Notes: generated by a model from the letters alone, not told the origin. 64,000 nucleotides of DNA from Actinoplanes sp. L3-i22 (GCF_019704555.1 NZ_AP024745.1:3294501-3358500), one strand, 5' to 3'; shown: positions 7,983-16,895, numbered from the stretch's first letter. A program made the numbers and translations.

Positions 7983-9563
7983 ATGACCGCTGCCGACCTG
8001 ATCCTGATGGCGGACCGGATCCACACCATGGTGCCCGGTCCGCGACCGACCGCACTCGCCGTCGCCGGTGGGCGCATCACCGCGATCGGCGACCGGGCCG
8101 ACGCCCGGGCGTGGCGCGGACCCGCGACCGAGGTGCTCGACCTGGGCGCGGCCACGGTGACGCCCGGACTCGTGGACGGTCATGCCCACCCCGTGACGGG
8201 GATCGGGATGACGCGTGGGGTGGACCTGTCCACCGTCCGTACGCTCAATGACTTGAAGTTGATCTTGAAGGCGGCCCGGGGGACCGGATGGCTCGAAGGG
8301 TGGGGGCTCGACCCGAACGCCTTCGCGGGCGCGCCGATCACGTTCGCGCCGCTGGTCGAGGCGGTCGGGCCGGACGTGCCGGTCTTCCTGAGCCTGTTCG
8401 ACGCGCACTCCGCGCTGGTCAGCCCGCGGGCGCTGGAGTTGGCGGGGATCGCCGGGCCGCGCGAGTTCTGCTCCGGCGCGAGCGTGGTCTGCGACGGCGG
8501 CGGGCGGCCGACCGGGCACCTGCTGGAGCTCGAAGCGGTCGAACTGGTGCGGGAGATCCTGCCGGTGGACGCGTTCGCCGAAAGGGTCGCGCGGCTGCGG
8601 GACCTGCTGGCGCGGATGGCGGCGACCGGCCTGACCGGCGCGAACGCGATGGACTTCGAGGAGGACTCGCTCGAGTTGTTCCGCGCTCTGGAAGCCGACG
8701 GGGAACTGCCGGTGCGGTGGCGGTGTGCGCCGTTCGTGATGCCGGGCGCCTCGCTGCCGCACGTCGTGGAGCAGCAGCGGCTGCGCGGGCGCCGGTGGCG
8801 GGTCGAGGGCGCCAAATTCATGATCGACGGGACCGTCGACGGTGGAACGGCCTGGCTGGACGAACCGGACACGCACGGGGAGTCGACCGCCTGCTTCTGG
8901 CCGGACCCGGCGGAATATGCCGCGGCGGCCGGTCACCTCGCCGGGCACGGGGTGCCGATCGTGACGCACGCGATCGGGGACGCCGGGATCCGCTACGTGC
9001 TGGACACCTTCGAGCGGCTGCCGCGGATGCGGGTCCCGCACCGCATCGAGCACCTGGAGACGATGCCGGGCGACCTGATCGGCCGGTTCGCCGAGCTGAA
9101 CGTGACCGCGAGCATGCAGCCGACGCACTGCACGCACTACACGCGCGCCGATCACAGCGACAACTGGTCGCGTCGGCTGGGGAAGGTCCGTGCGGACCGG
9201 GCCTTTCGGGCCCGTGACCTGCGGGATCGGGGTGCTCGGCTGGCCCTCGGGTCGGACTGGCCGATCGCCCCGTTCGACCCGCGCGGGATCCTGGCCGCCG
9301 CCCGGCTGCGGCGCCCGGCCGGATCGCCGGCCACCTCGCCGGTCCTGCCCGAGCAGGCGCTGACCGCGCGGATGGCGCTGGAGGGATACACGACCCAGGC
9401 CGCGGCGGCCGCGGGGCTGCCGGACTCGGGGCGGATCGCTCCGGGTTTCCGCGCTGACCTGTCGGTCTTCGGGCTGGATCCGCTGGCGGCGGATCCGGAC
9501 GAGTTCGCGGAGTCGCCGGTGCCACTGACCGTGGTCGGCGGCACGGTCGCCCATCGTGGGTGA
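7983..9563 (+). CDS. Amidohydrolase, YtcJ-like (amidohydrolase family 3)
   Basis: This 526-residue cytoplasmic metal-dependent hydrolase belongs to the amidohydrolase superfamily and resembles YtcJ. The N-terminal beta-sandwich segment MTAADLILMADRIHTM leads to the metal motif TPGLVDGHAHPV. Further barrel motifs are AKFMIDGTVDGGTAW, a histidine in IVTHAIGDAG, HRIEHLETM and the C-terminal metal ligand in LALGSDWPIAPFDP. The start is an ATG 8 bp after a G-rich AAGGGGGG ribosome site. The substrate is unknown; relatives act on N-acyl amino acids, exoenzyme substrates or hydantoin-like compounds. The TetR gene downstream, 171 bp away in the same direction, may control it. Confidence 0.9.
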   Translation: MTAADLILMADRIHTMVPGPRPTALAVAGGRITAIGDRADARAWRGPATEVLDLGAATVTPGLVDGHAHPVTGIGMTRGVDLSTVRTLNDLKLILKAARGTGWLEGWGLDPNAFAGAPITFAPLVEAVGPDVPVFLSLFDAHSALVSPRALELAGIAGPREFCSGASVVCDGGGRPTGHLLELEAVELVREILPVDAFAERVARLRDLLARMAATGLTGANAMDFEEDSLELFRALEADGELPVRWRCAPFVMPGASLPHVVEQQRLRGRRWRVEGAKFMIDGTVDGGTAWLDEPDTHGESTACFWPDPAEYAAAAGHLAGHGVPIVTHAIGDAGIRYVLDTFERLPRMRVPHRIEHLETMPGDLIGRFAELNVTASMQPTHCTHYTRADHSDNWSRRLGKVRADRAFRARDLRDRGARLALGSDWPIAPFDPRGILAAARLRRPAGSPATSPVLPEQALTARMALEGYTTQAAAAAGLPDSGRIAPGFRADLSVFGLDPLAADPDEFAESPVPLTVVGGTVAHRG

Positions 9564-9595
9564 CTTGCCGTGGTCGGCGGCCGGGGCTTGGTCGC

Positions 9596-9715
9596 GGTCG
9601 GCGACATTTCTTGCGGCCGGTGCCGGGGCTGGGCCGCGGTCGGTGGCATTTCTTGCGGTTGGTGCTGGCGTTTGGTTGCGGTCGGCGGTATTTCTTGCGG
9701 TTGGTGCGGGGTGGC
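9596..9715. repeat. 42-bp tandem repeat, nearly three copies
   Basis: Units begin at 9596, 9638 and 9680 and share GGTCGG and ATTTCTTGCGG. The array fills most of the gap between the amidohydrolase stop and the TetR start, and the period keeps all frames open across it. Confidence 0.88.
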
Positions 9716-9734
9716 ATGCCTTTCGGTACGGTCG

Positions 9735-10364
9735 GTGACCGTGCCCCGTCCGACCACCCCGCTCCTGTCCCGCGAGCAGATCGCGGGCGCCGCCCTCACG
9801 CTGGTCGACGAGGCCGGGACGTTCACGCTGCCCAGCCTCGCCAAGGTGCTTGGCGTCAGCGCGTCGTCGATCTATCACCACTTCCCGGGCGGCCGGGAGG
9901 CGATCATCGAGGCGATCCGGGGACTGCTGGCCGGCGAGGTCCTGGTGGTGGACGCGGGCCGCACGGACTGGCGGCAGGCCGCCGCGGATTGGGCCCAGGA
10001 CTACCGCGCGAGCTTCGCACTGCACCCGAAGGTGGTGCCGCTGCTCACCGCGCAGACGGTGACCGATCCGCGCACCCTGGCCGGCTACGAGGGCCTGGCC
10101 CGGGTGTTGCGGGACGCCGGCTTCGGCGCCGAGAACCTGCTGCATGCCGTCACCATCCTGGACTGCTTCATTCTGGGCTCGGCCCTGGACGCGGGGGCGC
10201 CGATCGACGTGTGGGCCGCGTCGCCGGATCCGGAGTCGGCACTGGGCGCCGCCATCCGGGTCAGTCGGGCCCGGGCCGGGGATCGGTCCGCCCGGTCCTT
10301 CGAGATCGGTCTGCGGATCCTCCTTGCCGGGTTGGCGTCGCTGGTCGAGGGCTCTGCCAAGTAA
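9735..10364 (+). CDS. TetR-family transcriptional regulator
   Basis: The product is a 209-residue one-component repressor. Residues about 10-55 (LSREQIAGAALTLVDEAG through GVSASSIYHHF) are a TetR-type helix-turn-helix. The C-terminal part, including AQTVTDPRTLAGYEGLARVL and a late DCFILGSALD helix, resembles the tetracycline-repressor-like ligand domain. Start candidates are GTG 9735 and GTG 9741; no clear ribosome site precedes either, so the message may be leaderless. The open frame extends upstream through the repeat array, but that part is low-complexity and has no homology. It follows the amidohydrolase in the same direction. Its target could be the palindrome at 7757, which is inference from proximity. 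Confidence 0.88.
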   Translation: MTVPRPTTPLLSREQIAGAALTLVDEAGTFTLPSLAKVLGVSASSIYHHFPGGREAIIEAIRGLLAGEVLVVDAGRTDWRQAAADWAQDYRASFALHPKVVPLLTAQTVTDPRTLAGYEGLARVLRDAGFGAENLLHAVTILDCFILGSALDAGAPIDVWAASPDPESALGAAIRVSRARAGDRSARSFEIGLRILLAGLASLVEGSAK

Positions 10365-10382
10365 AGCCTGTTCGGAGGGCCT

Positions 10383-10490
10383 CTGGGAGTTATCCACACT
10401 GGAGGGTTATCCACAGGCTGCCGACATGATCTTGTGGCTTTTCGGAAGAATGGTGAGTGGTCGCTTTCCCCTGGGAGGGTGGGCCCTGTG
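10383..10490 (+). repeat. Interspersed DnaA-box-like element, copy A
   Basis: Two TTATCCACA motifs lie at 10390-10398 and 10407-10415. TTATCCACAGG is followed after 7 nt by CATGATCTTG, and a conserved CCTGGGAGGG block ends the element near 10490. A second copy in the opposite orientation occupies 30523-30630 with the same 17-bp box spacing, and a shorter copy lies at 61814-61866. Confidence 0.8.
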
Positions 10491-10702
10491 CGGATGGTTG
10501 TGGGTTCCGCGAGGGGCGTGGGGCCTGGGTGGGCGGGGTGCGCCCTCGCCGGCGGCGGGCAGCGGCCTGCGGGCGGCGGCGGGCTCCGGGCAGCAGCCGG
10601 CAGGCGGTGGGCTCCGGGTGGCGGGCCCGGGTGGCGGGCGGCTGGCCGGGGTGGTGGGCGGCTGGCACCGGGCTCCGGGCGGCTGGTCCGGGGCTGGCGG
10701 CT
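10491..10702. other. GC-rich low-complexity spacer, no gene seen
   Basis: The stretch is made of degenerate GGGC and CTCCGGGC repeats. No frame has a plausible start, codon bias or recognisable protein. Confidence 0.6.
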
Positions 10703-11515
10703 TTACTCCGTACCGAATCGGGGGTTTTGGAAGGTTTTCGGGGTTGTGCCGAGGATGCGTTTGAAGTGGCGGATCAGGTGGGGCTGGTCGTAGAAGCCGC
10801 TCTGGATCGCGGCTGACGGGAGCGGCTGGCCGGAAACGATCAGGCGGCGGGCGAGGTCGACCCGGCGGGAGATGACGTATTGGTGTGGGGTCATCCCGTA
10901 TTCGCGGCGGAAACTGCGGACCAGGTGCGCCGGGGCGAAGTGCAGCTGATCGGCCGCGGTCCGCAGCGAGATGCCTGGCACGAGATGCGACTCCAACAGG
11001 TCACGGAGGCTCCGGGCGGCTCCGGTGTCCGGCGGCGGCGCGGCCTGCGAGGCCAGTCGGGTCCGCAGGCGTTCCAGGGACACCGCGAGCAGATCATCCG
11101 CGGCCGGCTCGTCGCCGGGGGAGCGCAACAGCCGGTGCACCGTGGAGATCATCCGGTGAAGTCCGGGATCGATCAGCGCGGGAGCGTCCACCGACGCGCC
11201 GATCAAGCGCTCCGGCAACTGCTCCGGGGACAGGTAGATGACCCGTTTGTGGAAGCCGTGGCGATCGGCGGCCGTGCCGTTGTGCGGCACCTTCGGGGGC
11301 AGCAGCGTGACCAACTCGCCGAACGCGCCACGCTCGTGACGATCCAGGTCGTAGCGGACCGCACCCGCATCGACCAGCAGCAACGTCCAGGCGTCGTGCG
11401 CGTGCATCGGGTAGGCGTGTGACCCGAACCGGGCGTGCAGGACCTCGACGACACCGTCCAGCGGAGGTCGCCACGCGTGGATCGAGGGGCCCGGCGGCAC
11501 GTCAAAATCGTACAA
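10703..11515 (-). CDS. AraC-family transcriptional regulator
   Basis: This is a 270-residue activator-type regulator. The N-terminal half is a cupin-like sensor domain with HAYPMHAHDAWTLLLVDAGAV and HERGAFGELVTLLPPKVPHNG. The C-terminal 100 residues contain two helix-turn-helix motifs, including SLRTAADQLHFAPAHLVRSF and SAAIQSGFYDQPHLIRHFKR, then the typical GTTPKTFQNPRF tail. The start may be TTG 11515 or GTG 11500; neither has an obvious ribosome site. It is transcribed away from the DUF2000 gene, whose start is only about 30 bp away, so the promoters must overlap. AraC regulators beside DUF2000 genes are a recurring arrangement, suggesting control of the neighbour. Confidence 0.92.
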   Translation of the reverse strand: MYDFDVPPGPSIHAWRPPLDGVVEVLHARFGSHAYPMHAHDAWTLLLVDAGAVRYDLDRHERGAFGELVTLLPPKVPHNGTAADRHGFHKRVIYLSPEQLPERLIGASVDAPALIDPGLHRMISTVHRLLRSPGDEPAADDLLAVSLERLRTRLASQAAPPPDTGAARSLRDLLESHLVPGISLRTAADQLHFAPAHLVRSFRREYGMTPHQYVISRRVDLARRLIVSGQPLPSAAIQSGFYDQPHLIRHFKRILGTTPKTFQNPRFGTE

Positions 11516-11550
11516 GACCCGCAGGTCGTGGCCGGTCGACGATGGGTGGC

Positions 11551-11964
11551 ATGACCGGATTCACTACCAAGATCGCCGTCCTGCTCCGTGACGACCTGCT
11601 CGTCTGGCAGCGCCTGAACGTCACCGCCTTCCTGGTCTCCGGGCTGGCCTCGGCCGAGCCGGAGTTGCTCGGGGAGAACTACGTCGACGGCGGCGACGTC
11701 GAGTACCTGCCGATGTTCCGCCAGCCGGTGCTGGTCTTCGAGGGCGGCAAGGAGCTGCTGACCGGCGCGCACGAGAAGGCGCTGGCCCGCGGCGTGCGGA
11801 TGTCGATCTTCACGTCGGACCTCTTCGCGACCGGCCACGACGCGGCGAACCGGGCCGCGGTGCGAGCCGTGCCCACCGCCGCGCTGGACCTGGTCGGCCT
11901 GGCCGTGCACGGGCCGCGGAACGCCGTCGACAAGATCCTCAAGGGCGCCTCGATGCACCGCTGA
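11551..11964 (+). CDS. DUF2000 family protein
   Basis: The 137-residue product MTGFTTKIAVLLRDDLLVWQ... matches DUF2000, small cytoplasmic proteins of unknown biochemical function. Conserved-looking parts are LGENYVDGGDVEYLPMFRQPV, MSIFTSDLFATGHDAANR and VGLAVHGPRNAVDKILKG. An alternative ATG lies three codons upstream at 11542. The gene diverges from the AraC regulator with almost no spacer, which suggests regulated expression by that protein. The stop codon overlaps the first unit of a 22-bp tandem array. Confidence 0.85.
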   Translation: MTGFTTKIAVLLRDDLLVWQRLNVTAFLVSGLASAEPELLGENYVDGGDVEYLPMFRQPVLVFEGGKELLTGAHEKALARGVRMSIFTSDLFATGHDAANRAAVRAVPTAALDLVGLAVHGPRNAVDKILKGASMHR

Positions 11965-12028
11965 CGTTCGCGCTCGGCGCGGTTGACGTGCGCGCTTGGC
12001 ACGGTTGACGTGCGCGCTCGCCGTGCGG
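11963..12028. repeat. 22-bp tandem repeat, three copies
   Basis: Units start at 11963, 11985 and 12007 and begin GACGTTCGCGC or GACGTGCGCGC. The first unit begins inside the TGA stop codon of the DUF2000 gene. The rest of the gap to 12159 holds nothing I recognise. Confidence 0.88.
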
Positions 12029-12159
12029 AACCGGTAGCTGAACGCCGAGGGCCCCGCAGATGCTCGCGGTGATGCCGGCGTGCGGGCGGCTCGACCCGGG
12101 CAGGCATTCCGAGGGACCGGACCAGCGAGCCAAGGCCTCAGCCCGGGGCACCCGGGCGC

Positions 12160-13104
12160 TTAACGCATCGACCAGCTCTGGTTGGAGCGGCCGGTGCACT
12201 TGACGACCACGACCCGGGTGCCGGGCCGGGAGCCGTCGGACGGGTCGGTCAGGCATTGGTTGTTGGCGGCGTTGATCAGCTGACGGTCGCCGGTCGCCCG
12301 CCACTGGGCGGTCGTCCGGTGGTCGCAGCCGGTCAGATGAACGGTGTCGTCGCCGACCAGCAACGCGCACTTGCCCATCACCCGCAGCGTGCCGTCGTCG
12401 GCGAGGGTCCACACCTGTGCGACGGTCTGGTTGCAGTCGAAGACCTGGATCACGTTGTCGTCGACGGGGATCGCGTTCGCTAGGTCCAGGCACAGGCCGT
12501 TGCCGCTGACCAGCGTGCCGGTGCCGAGCTTCGGTGGGGACGGGGCCAGCGCCGGTGCGTTCGGCTGGGCGGACGCGGCACCGCTCGGCGCCGTCGAGCC
12601 GGTCGTCGCCTTGGGTGACTTCGACCCGGCGCTGGTCTTCGGTGTGGTGACCGTCGCGCCGCCGTCGTTCTGTCCGGGATCGCCATCGGACTGGGTACCG
12701 TCGCCGGTCGTGCCGTCCGCCGCGCCGGCCTCGGCCGAGGGTGACGCGACCGGTGGCCCGGTGACCACCGGGAACGACGGGCCGGGCAGATCCGCGGACA
12801 GCGACAGGTCGGAGTCGGGCCGCAGCGCGGTGTAGCCCGCGACGGCCAGCACCGTCACCACGCCCGCGCCGACCCCGGCCACCAGCAGTGTCCGCCGCCT
12901 GGGTCGTCGCGTTCTCGGCTTGCTGCTCACGTCGTTGGAGTACACCGGCAGCACCTGTGTCGCCGAGTCCGATGCTGCGCCGGACGGCCAGGTGGCGCCC
13001 GATGCCGTGCGCTCCCCGGGCACGTCGTCCTGAACCAGGAACGGACGCACCAGCAACGGGTCCCGGTCGTCGCCGAAATCCTCGTCGTTCACGGACAGAG
13101 ACAC
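12160..13104 (-). CDS. Membrane-anchored protein with C-terminal ricin-type beta-trefoil lectin domain
   Basis: This 314-residue protein has a cytoplasmic N-terminus of about 65 residues, a basic RTRRPRRRT stretch and one membrane segment (LLVAGVGAGVVTVLAVAGYTAL). A Pro/Ser/Thr/Ala-rich linker of about 110 residues follows, then an external beta-trefoil (about residues 190-314). The trefoil shows GNGLCLDLANA and QxW-type repeats AQVWTL, AQWRAT and NQSWSM. Such domains bind carbohydrate, here perhaps cell-wall or environmental glycans; the ligand is not known. The GTG start at 13104 lies just after a GGGGG stretch. A second GTG at 13092 is possible. It stands alone, convergent with the DUF2000 gene. 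Confidence 0.88.
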   Translation of the reverse strand: MSLSVNDEDFGDDRDPLLVRPFLVQDDVPGERTASGATWPSGAASDSATQVLPVYSNDVSSKPRTRRPRRRTLLVAGVGAGVVTVLAVAGYTALRPDSDLSLSADLPGPSFPVVTGPPVASPSAEAGAADGTTGDGTQSDGDPGQNDGGATVTTPKTSAGSKSPKATTGSTAPSGAASAQPNAPALAPSPPKLGTGTLVSGNGLCLDLANAIPVDDNVIQVFDCNQTVAQVWTLADDGTLRVMGKCALLVGDDTVHLTGCDHRTTAQWRATGDRQLINAANNQCLTDPSDGSRPGTRVVVVKCTGRSNQSWSMR

Positions 13105-13471
13105 CCCCAGAACAGCGATCGATGGACCAACTTACCGGCAGCCACCGTCCCGCGCGGGGCCCGTTCGGCCGACCCGGCCCCCGTCCGGTCCGCCCATGAT
13201 CCAGCCTGAGCGGCCGCCCACCCAGCCCGACCAGCCACTACGCACCCGAAACCACGCCCAGCCGCACCCTCAATACCCCTCTCACTTTCTTCCAGCGGTC
13301 CCGGGCTGCGAGCCCGCCCGGGCGCCCGGTTGCGCGGGTTGCCGAGCCGCCTGAGTCGCACGGCCGCAGGCGGCCGGGGTTGCTCGGGCGCCCGGATCGC
13401 CCTGCTGCGGGCGGCCGGGGTTGCTCGGGTGTCCGGATCGCCCTGCTGCGGGCGGCCGGGCACCCGGCGGG
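13105..13471. repeat. Intergenic region with a 41-bp tandem repeat
   Basis: Two full 41-bp units (about 13370-13410 and 13411-13451), each starting GGCGGCCGGGGTTGCTCGGG, and a partial third fill the right half. The left half is GC-rich with no plausible gene. Confidence 0.8.
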
Positions 13472-16039
13472 TCAGCGCTTCCAGAAGGGCTTGGTCTCTG
13501 CCTTCGGCGATGTCGCCGTGCCGAAGGCGGTCAGGACCTGGAGCGCCGCCGACCACTTCTCGTCGAGCGGCGCGTCGCCCCCGAGCAGGGTGACCAGGCC
13601 GTGCAGCGGCTCGACCTCGTCGCCGGTCAGCGGGGTGAGCAGCACGGTGAGCCGGCTCGCCAGATCCTCCAGCAGGTCACGCCGCTCGTAGTCGGGACGC
13701 CCGGCGGCCTCCCGCAGCCGCTCGGCCTCGACCGTGGCCAGCGCCCGCACGTCGTCGAGCGAGACCCCGGCCGCATCCTCGAACGTCCGCCGGGACCGCC
13801 CGAAGCCGCGCGCCGCGCCGCGGCTGACCGGGCCACGGGTCATCGGGGCACTGGGCGGTGGGCCGCCGGCCACCGGGCTGCTGGGCGGCGGGCTGCCGGC
13901 CGGCGCGCCACCGGTAGGTGCGCCGGCGTCCGGCCGGGACCGGTACCGCGTCGTGTCGGACTGGTCGAGTGGATCGTCCTCAAGCCGCCCGGCGGCCTTC
14001 CGGAAGATCGGGCCGCTCGAATCCGCGGCGCTGGCCGGGGCGAAACGCGGCGCACTCGGCGCCGGGCCGCCCGGCGCGGGCGGCGTCGGCGGGAAGATCG
14101 CCGACCGGGCCGGCATCGCCGCGTCGGGGAACGGCGAGGGCGCCGAGGCCAGCACCATCCCGACGGACATCGGCGGCGCCGGCGGCTCCCAGCCGGACGG
14201 CATCTCGACCGGCTGCGTGACCTTCCGGACCTTGCCGCCCTCGTTGACGACCCGCTCGTCGACCGCCACGTAGGCGGTGAACCGGCACAGCACCCCGAAC
14301 CGCAGCGACGTATCCACGATCTGTCGCTCCAGCGTGCGGTCACCGGCCGCGTAGGCGTCCTCGAGGTCACGCAGACGTGCCCGCGCCCACTGCTTGACGA
14401 TCGCCGTCTCGGCCTGTTCCCGCACCGCGATCGTGGTGTGGAACTCCTTGTCGTTCCGCGTCCGGCCGGTGACCGTGAGGCTGCCGGTGGCGGTGCCCGT
14501 GTATCGCCCGGTGATCACCAGCGGCACCCCCGGGTAGAGCCCCGGCAGCCGGTGCGGGCTGCGCGTCCCGTCCAGCGGCGCGAACCCGTCGCCGGCGATC
14601 GACAGGCCGGTGACCAGCGGCGCGCCGATCCGGCGGTGGATGTGCTCCATCGCCTCGTCCAGCCGGTCCTCGCTCTCCACCAGCTCGGCCCGGCCGGCGC
14701 CGAGCGCGGCGAGGCGGCCGAGGAAGCCGGCGTTGACCGCCCGGTCGATGCCGATCGTGTGCAGCCGGGTGCCGCCGATCAGCGGGGTGACCTCGTGGAC
14801 GATCTGGTCCTCGTTGCCCACCTGCCCGTCGGTGACCAGCACCAGCACCCGGTCCCGCCCGGTGCTGTCGGCGAGCAGGCCGAGCCCGGTGGACAGCGGG
14901 GAGAGCAGCTCGGTGCCGCCGCGGGCGTCGGCGCGGGCCAGGTGCTCGACGGCCCGGTACCGATTGCGGTCGGTGGCCTCGTTCAGCCCCGCCTCCAGCC
15001 CGTCCGGCCGCTCGACCTGATGGTCGAAGGTCAGCACGGCGAACCGGTCGGCCGTGGTCAACGTGTCGATGACCCGGGCCGCGGCCCGCCGGGCGGCGAC
15101 CATCTTCCAGCCGCCCATGCTGCCGGAACGGTCGAGCAGCAGCACCACGTCCTTGGGGCGGGGCGCCGCGGTCTCGGCCGGCGGGAGCACGACCATCTGA
15201 TAGGTCCCCTCGCCGCCCTCCCCGTCGGGCACCGCCACGGCGGTCTGGCCGCCGGGCGCATAGGACAGCCGGAGCACGAAGTCCCGGTCGGCGCGCTCGC
15301 CCGGGGCGATCTGGAGCTTTCCGTCCTGCTCGGCGACGGTGTGCAGACTGGACCGGACCTCGCCGAGCTCCAGCCCGGCCGGGTCGACGGTCACGCCGAT
15401 GGACAGCCGCAGCGGGTTCGGGAAGCCGGGCAGCAGGACCGGCGGGGAGATCCGGGACGCGTCCGGCACGGCGTCGGTGTCGGCGGCCTGGCCGTCGCCC
15501 GCGGACGGGCCCGCTATCAGGTCGCCGGGGATGTAGCGCGGGGCCACCACCAGCGGGAACCGGAAGGTGGCCGCGCCGTCCTCATAGGGCAGCGGGCCGA
15601 CCAGCGACAGCCGGACCACGATCCGCTCGCCGGGCAGGATGTTGCCGGCCCGCATGGTGAAGACGTCGGGCCGTTCCTCCTCGGCGATCGACGCGCGCTG
15701 ACCGGCCGCGATGGCCTGGTCGTACTGCTCCCGCGCGGCCCCGCGCTCCTGCAGCTCGGCGGTGACCGTGCGGTCGTCGGCGGTCATCGTCATGCCGGTG
15801 ACGGCGGCCCGGTCGGGCAGCGGGAAGACATAGGTCGCCTCGAGCGCGGTGTCGTGTGTGTTGACGAACTCGGCGGTCACCTCGGTGCGGGCGACCAGGC
15901 CGTGGATGGCGCCCTGCACGTCCAGCCGCTCCAGCGGCAGATTGCCCGCGCTGGTGCGCATCGTGCCGAACCCGGCCTCCGGTAGATGCGGCAGCCGCTC
16001 CAGCTCGCCCGGGCCCATCGGATTGACGTAGATGATCAC
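13472..16039 (-). CDS. VIT and von Willebrand factor A domain protein
   Basis: The 855-residue product begins with a VIT domain (about residues 1-150, including LERLDVQGAIHGLVARTEV and ATYVFPLPDRAAV). A VWA domain with an intact metal-ion adhesion site follows: DRSGS in LLLDRSGSMGGWKM, the Thr in ARGGTELLSP and the Asp in LVTDGQVGNED. This layout matches the inter-alpha-trypsin-inhibitor heavy-chain type found in many bacteria. The last 250 residues are Pro/Gly/Ala-rich and disordered-looking, ending in a helical segment. No signal peptide is visible, so it is probably cytoplasmic. The start is a GTG 9 bp after the MerR gene, so the two form an operon. Its role is unknown; VWA proteins usually assemble multiprotein complexes. 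Confidence 0.9.
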   Translation of the reverse strand: MIIYVNPMGPGELERLPHLPEAGFGTMRTSAGNLPLERLDVQGAIHGLVARTEVTAEFVNTHDTALEATYVFPLPDRAAVTGMTMTADDRTVTAELQERGAAREQYDQAIAAGQRASIAEEERPDVFTMRAGNILPGERIVVRLSLVGPLPYEDGAATFRFPLVVAPRYIPGDLIAGPSAGDGQAADTDAVPDASRISPPVLLPGFPNPLRLSIGVTVDPAGLELGEVRSSLHTVAEQDGKLQIAPGERADRDFVLRLSYAPGGQTAVAVPDGEGGEGTYQMVVLPPAETAAPRPKDVVLLLDRSGSMGGWKMVAARRAAARVIDTLTTADRFAVLTFDHQVERPDGLEAGLNEATDRNRYRAVEHLARADARGGTELLSPLSTGLGLLADSTGRDRVLVLVTDGQVGNEDQIVHEVTPLIGGTRLHTIGIDRAVNAGFLGRLAALGAGRAELVESEDRLDEAMEHIHRRIGAPLVTGLSIAGDGFAPLDGTRSPHRLPGLYPGVPLVITGRYTGTATGSLTVTGRTRNDKEFHTTIAVREQAETAIVKQWARARLRDLEDAYAAGDRTLERQIVDTSLRFGVLCRFTAYVAVDERVVNEGGKVRKVTQPVEMPSGWEPPAPPMSVGMVLASAPSPFPDAAMPARSAIFPPTPPAPGGPAPSAPRFAPASAADSSGPIFRKAAGRLEDDPLDQSDTTRYRSRPDAGAPTGGAPAGSPPPSSPVAGGPPPSAPMTRGPVSRGAARGFGRSRRTFEDAAGVSLDDVRALATVEAERLREAAGRPDYERRDLLEDLASRLTVLLTPLTGDEVEPLHGLVTLLGGDAPLDEKWSAALQVLTAFGTATSPKAETKPFWKR

Positions 16040-16048
16040 AGATCTCTC

Positions 16049-16771
16049 CTATCGGTGGAGCCCACGGGATGCGAGCAGGTCGAGCAGGGGGCGGGCAGCG
16101 GCGGCGAGCTCGGCACGGCCGGCGAGGTCGAGGTGCAGGGCGCCGGGCACCAGCAGGATCACGCCGGCGCCGAGCGGAACCCCGGTGAGCAGCGCATCCG
16201 TGCCGCCCAGCAGCAGCGCGCCGGGATCGCCCGGGGGCGGGGGCACGTCCGGTGTGGTTGGGGGCGGGGCTGACCTCGTACCCAAATGGGGGGTTGATTG
16301 GTCTTTGGGAAGGTCGTGGAGTGGGGGGCCGGCCGGGGCCGGGGTGGGGAAGGCCCAGTCGGTGGTCAGCTCCGGTGGGGAGGCGGGTGCTGCCGGTGCC
16401 TTCCAGAACGGCTGGCGTTCCGATGCGGAGGGGGGATCGGCCGGGCCGTCGGTGTTGAGCAACTCGGCCGGCACCCGGGCCAGCTCGGTCAGCTCCTCCG
16501 CCGAGGCCCCGGCCAGCTCCGCCTGGATCTCGGCGAGGGTGCGCCCGGCTGCCTGGAGTCGCTTGATCGCGACGATCTGGGTCAGGTGCCGTGGCCCGTA
16601 GAGCGCGTTGCGGCCGCGGGTGCCGAGAGGCCGATCGACCAGGCCGATCGTCGAATACCACCGGATCGACCGGGGGTCGGGCAGATCTCGGACCCGGCCG
16701 TTGGGCGCGCCGGAGTATTCCGCGGTGAGCGCGGTGCGCACCCGGTCGACCAGCTCCTCCATCGTCCACAT
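16049..16771 (-). CDS. MerR-family transcriptional regulator with a long C-terminal extension
   Basis: The first 75 residues of this 240-residue protein are a MerR winged helix: RVRDLPDPRSIRWYSTIGLVDRP, then ALYGPRHLTQIVAIKRLQAAG and TLAEIQAELAG. After a Pro-rich linker (about 115-175) comes a conserved-looking tail, LLLGGTDALLTGVPLGAGVIL, which may sense a ligand or bind the VIT-VWA partner. It is the first gene of the MerR/VIT-VWA operon. A perfect 25-bp inverted repeat lies 11 bp upstream of its start, which strongly suggests autoregulation. Confidence 0.88.
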   Translation of the reverse strand: MWTMEELVDRVRTALTAEYSGAPNGRVRDLPDPRSIRWYSTIGLVDRPLGTRGRNALYGPRHLTQIVAIKRLQAAGRTLAEIQAELAGASAEELTELARVPAELLNTDGPADPPSASERQPFWKAPAAPASPPELTTDWAFPTPAPAGPPLHDLPKDQSTPHLGTRSAPPPTTPDVPPPPGDPGALLLGGTDALLTGVPLGAGVILLVPGALHLDLAGRAELAAAARPLLDLLASRGLHR

Positions 16772-16782
16772 GCCCAGGATTC

Positions 16783-16807
16783 TGACACTGTCATCGTGAC
16801 AGTGTCA
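16783..16807. promoter_or_regulatory. Perfect 25-bp inverted repeat, probable MerR operator
   Basis: Arms TGACACTGTCA (16783-16793) and TGACAGTGTCA (16797-16807) surround TCG. The site lies directly upstream of the MerR start at 16771, where an autoregulatory MerR protein would bind. Confidence 0.85.
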
Positions 16808-16895
16808 ATGTTTCGTGGCAGGATGGCGGCGTGCCCGAACGGCGGCAGGAGGCGATGGTCGATGGCCGGGAAGCGCGGCGATGCCGCACAAACGA

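Noticed and set aside
5829..10397. A very long open frame on the minus strand opposite the permease, amidohydrolase and TetR genes
   Set aside because: It is made of Arg, Gly, Pro and Asp runs typical of antisense frames in GC-rich DNA, and it lies over clearly identified genes.
10390..10415. TTATCCACA boxes as a chromosomal origin
   Set aside because: An origin would have many boxes and flanking dnaA/dnaN genes; only two boxes are present, and the element recurs in unrelated places.
13472..16771. VIT-VWA gene as part of a MoxR/VWA/SWIM system with the 30-35 kb operon
   Set aside because: The two loci are 14 kb apart, with different regulators and no shared operator, so a link is speculative.
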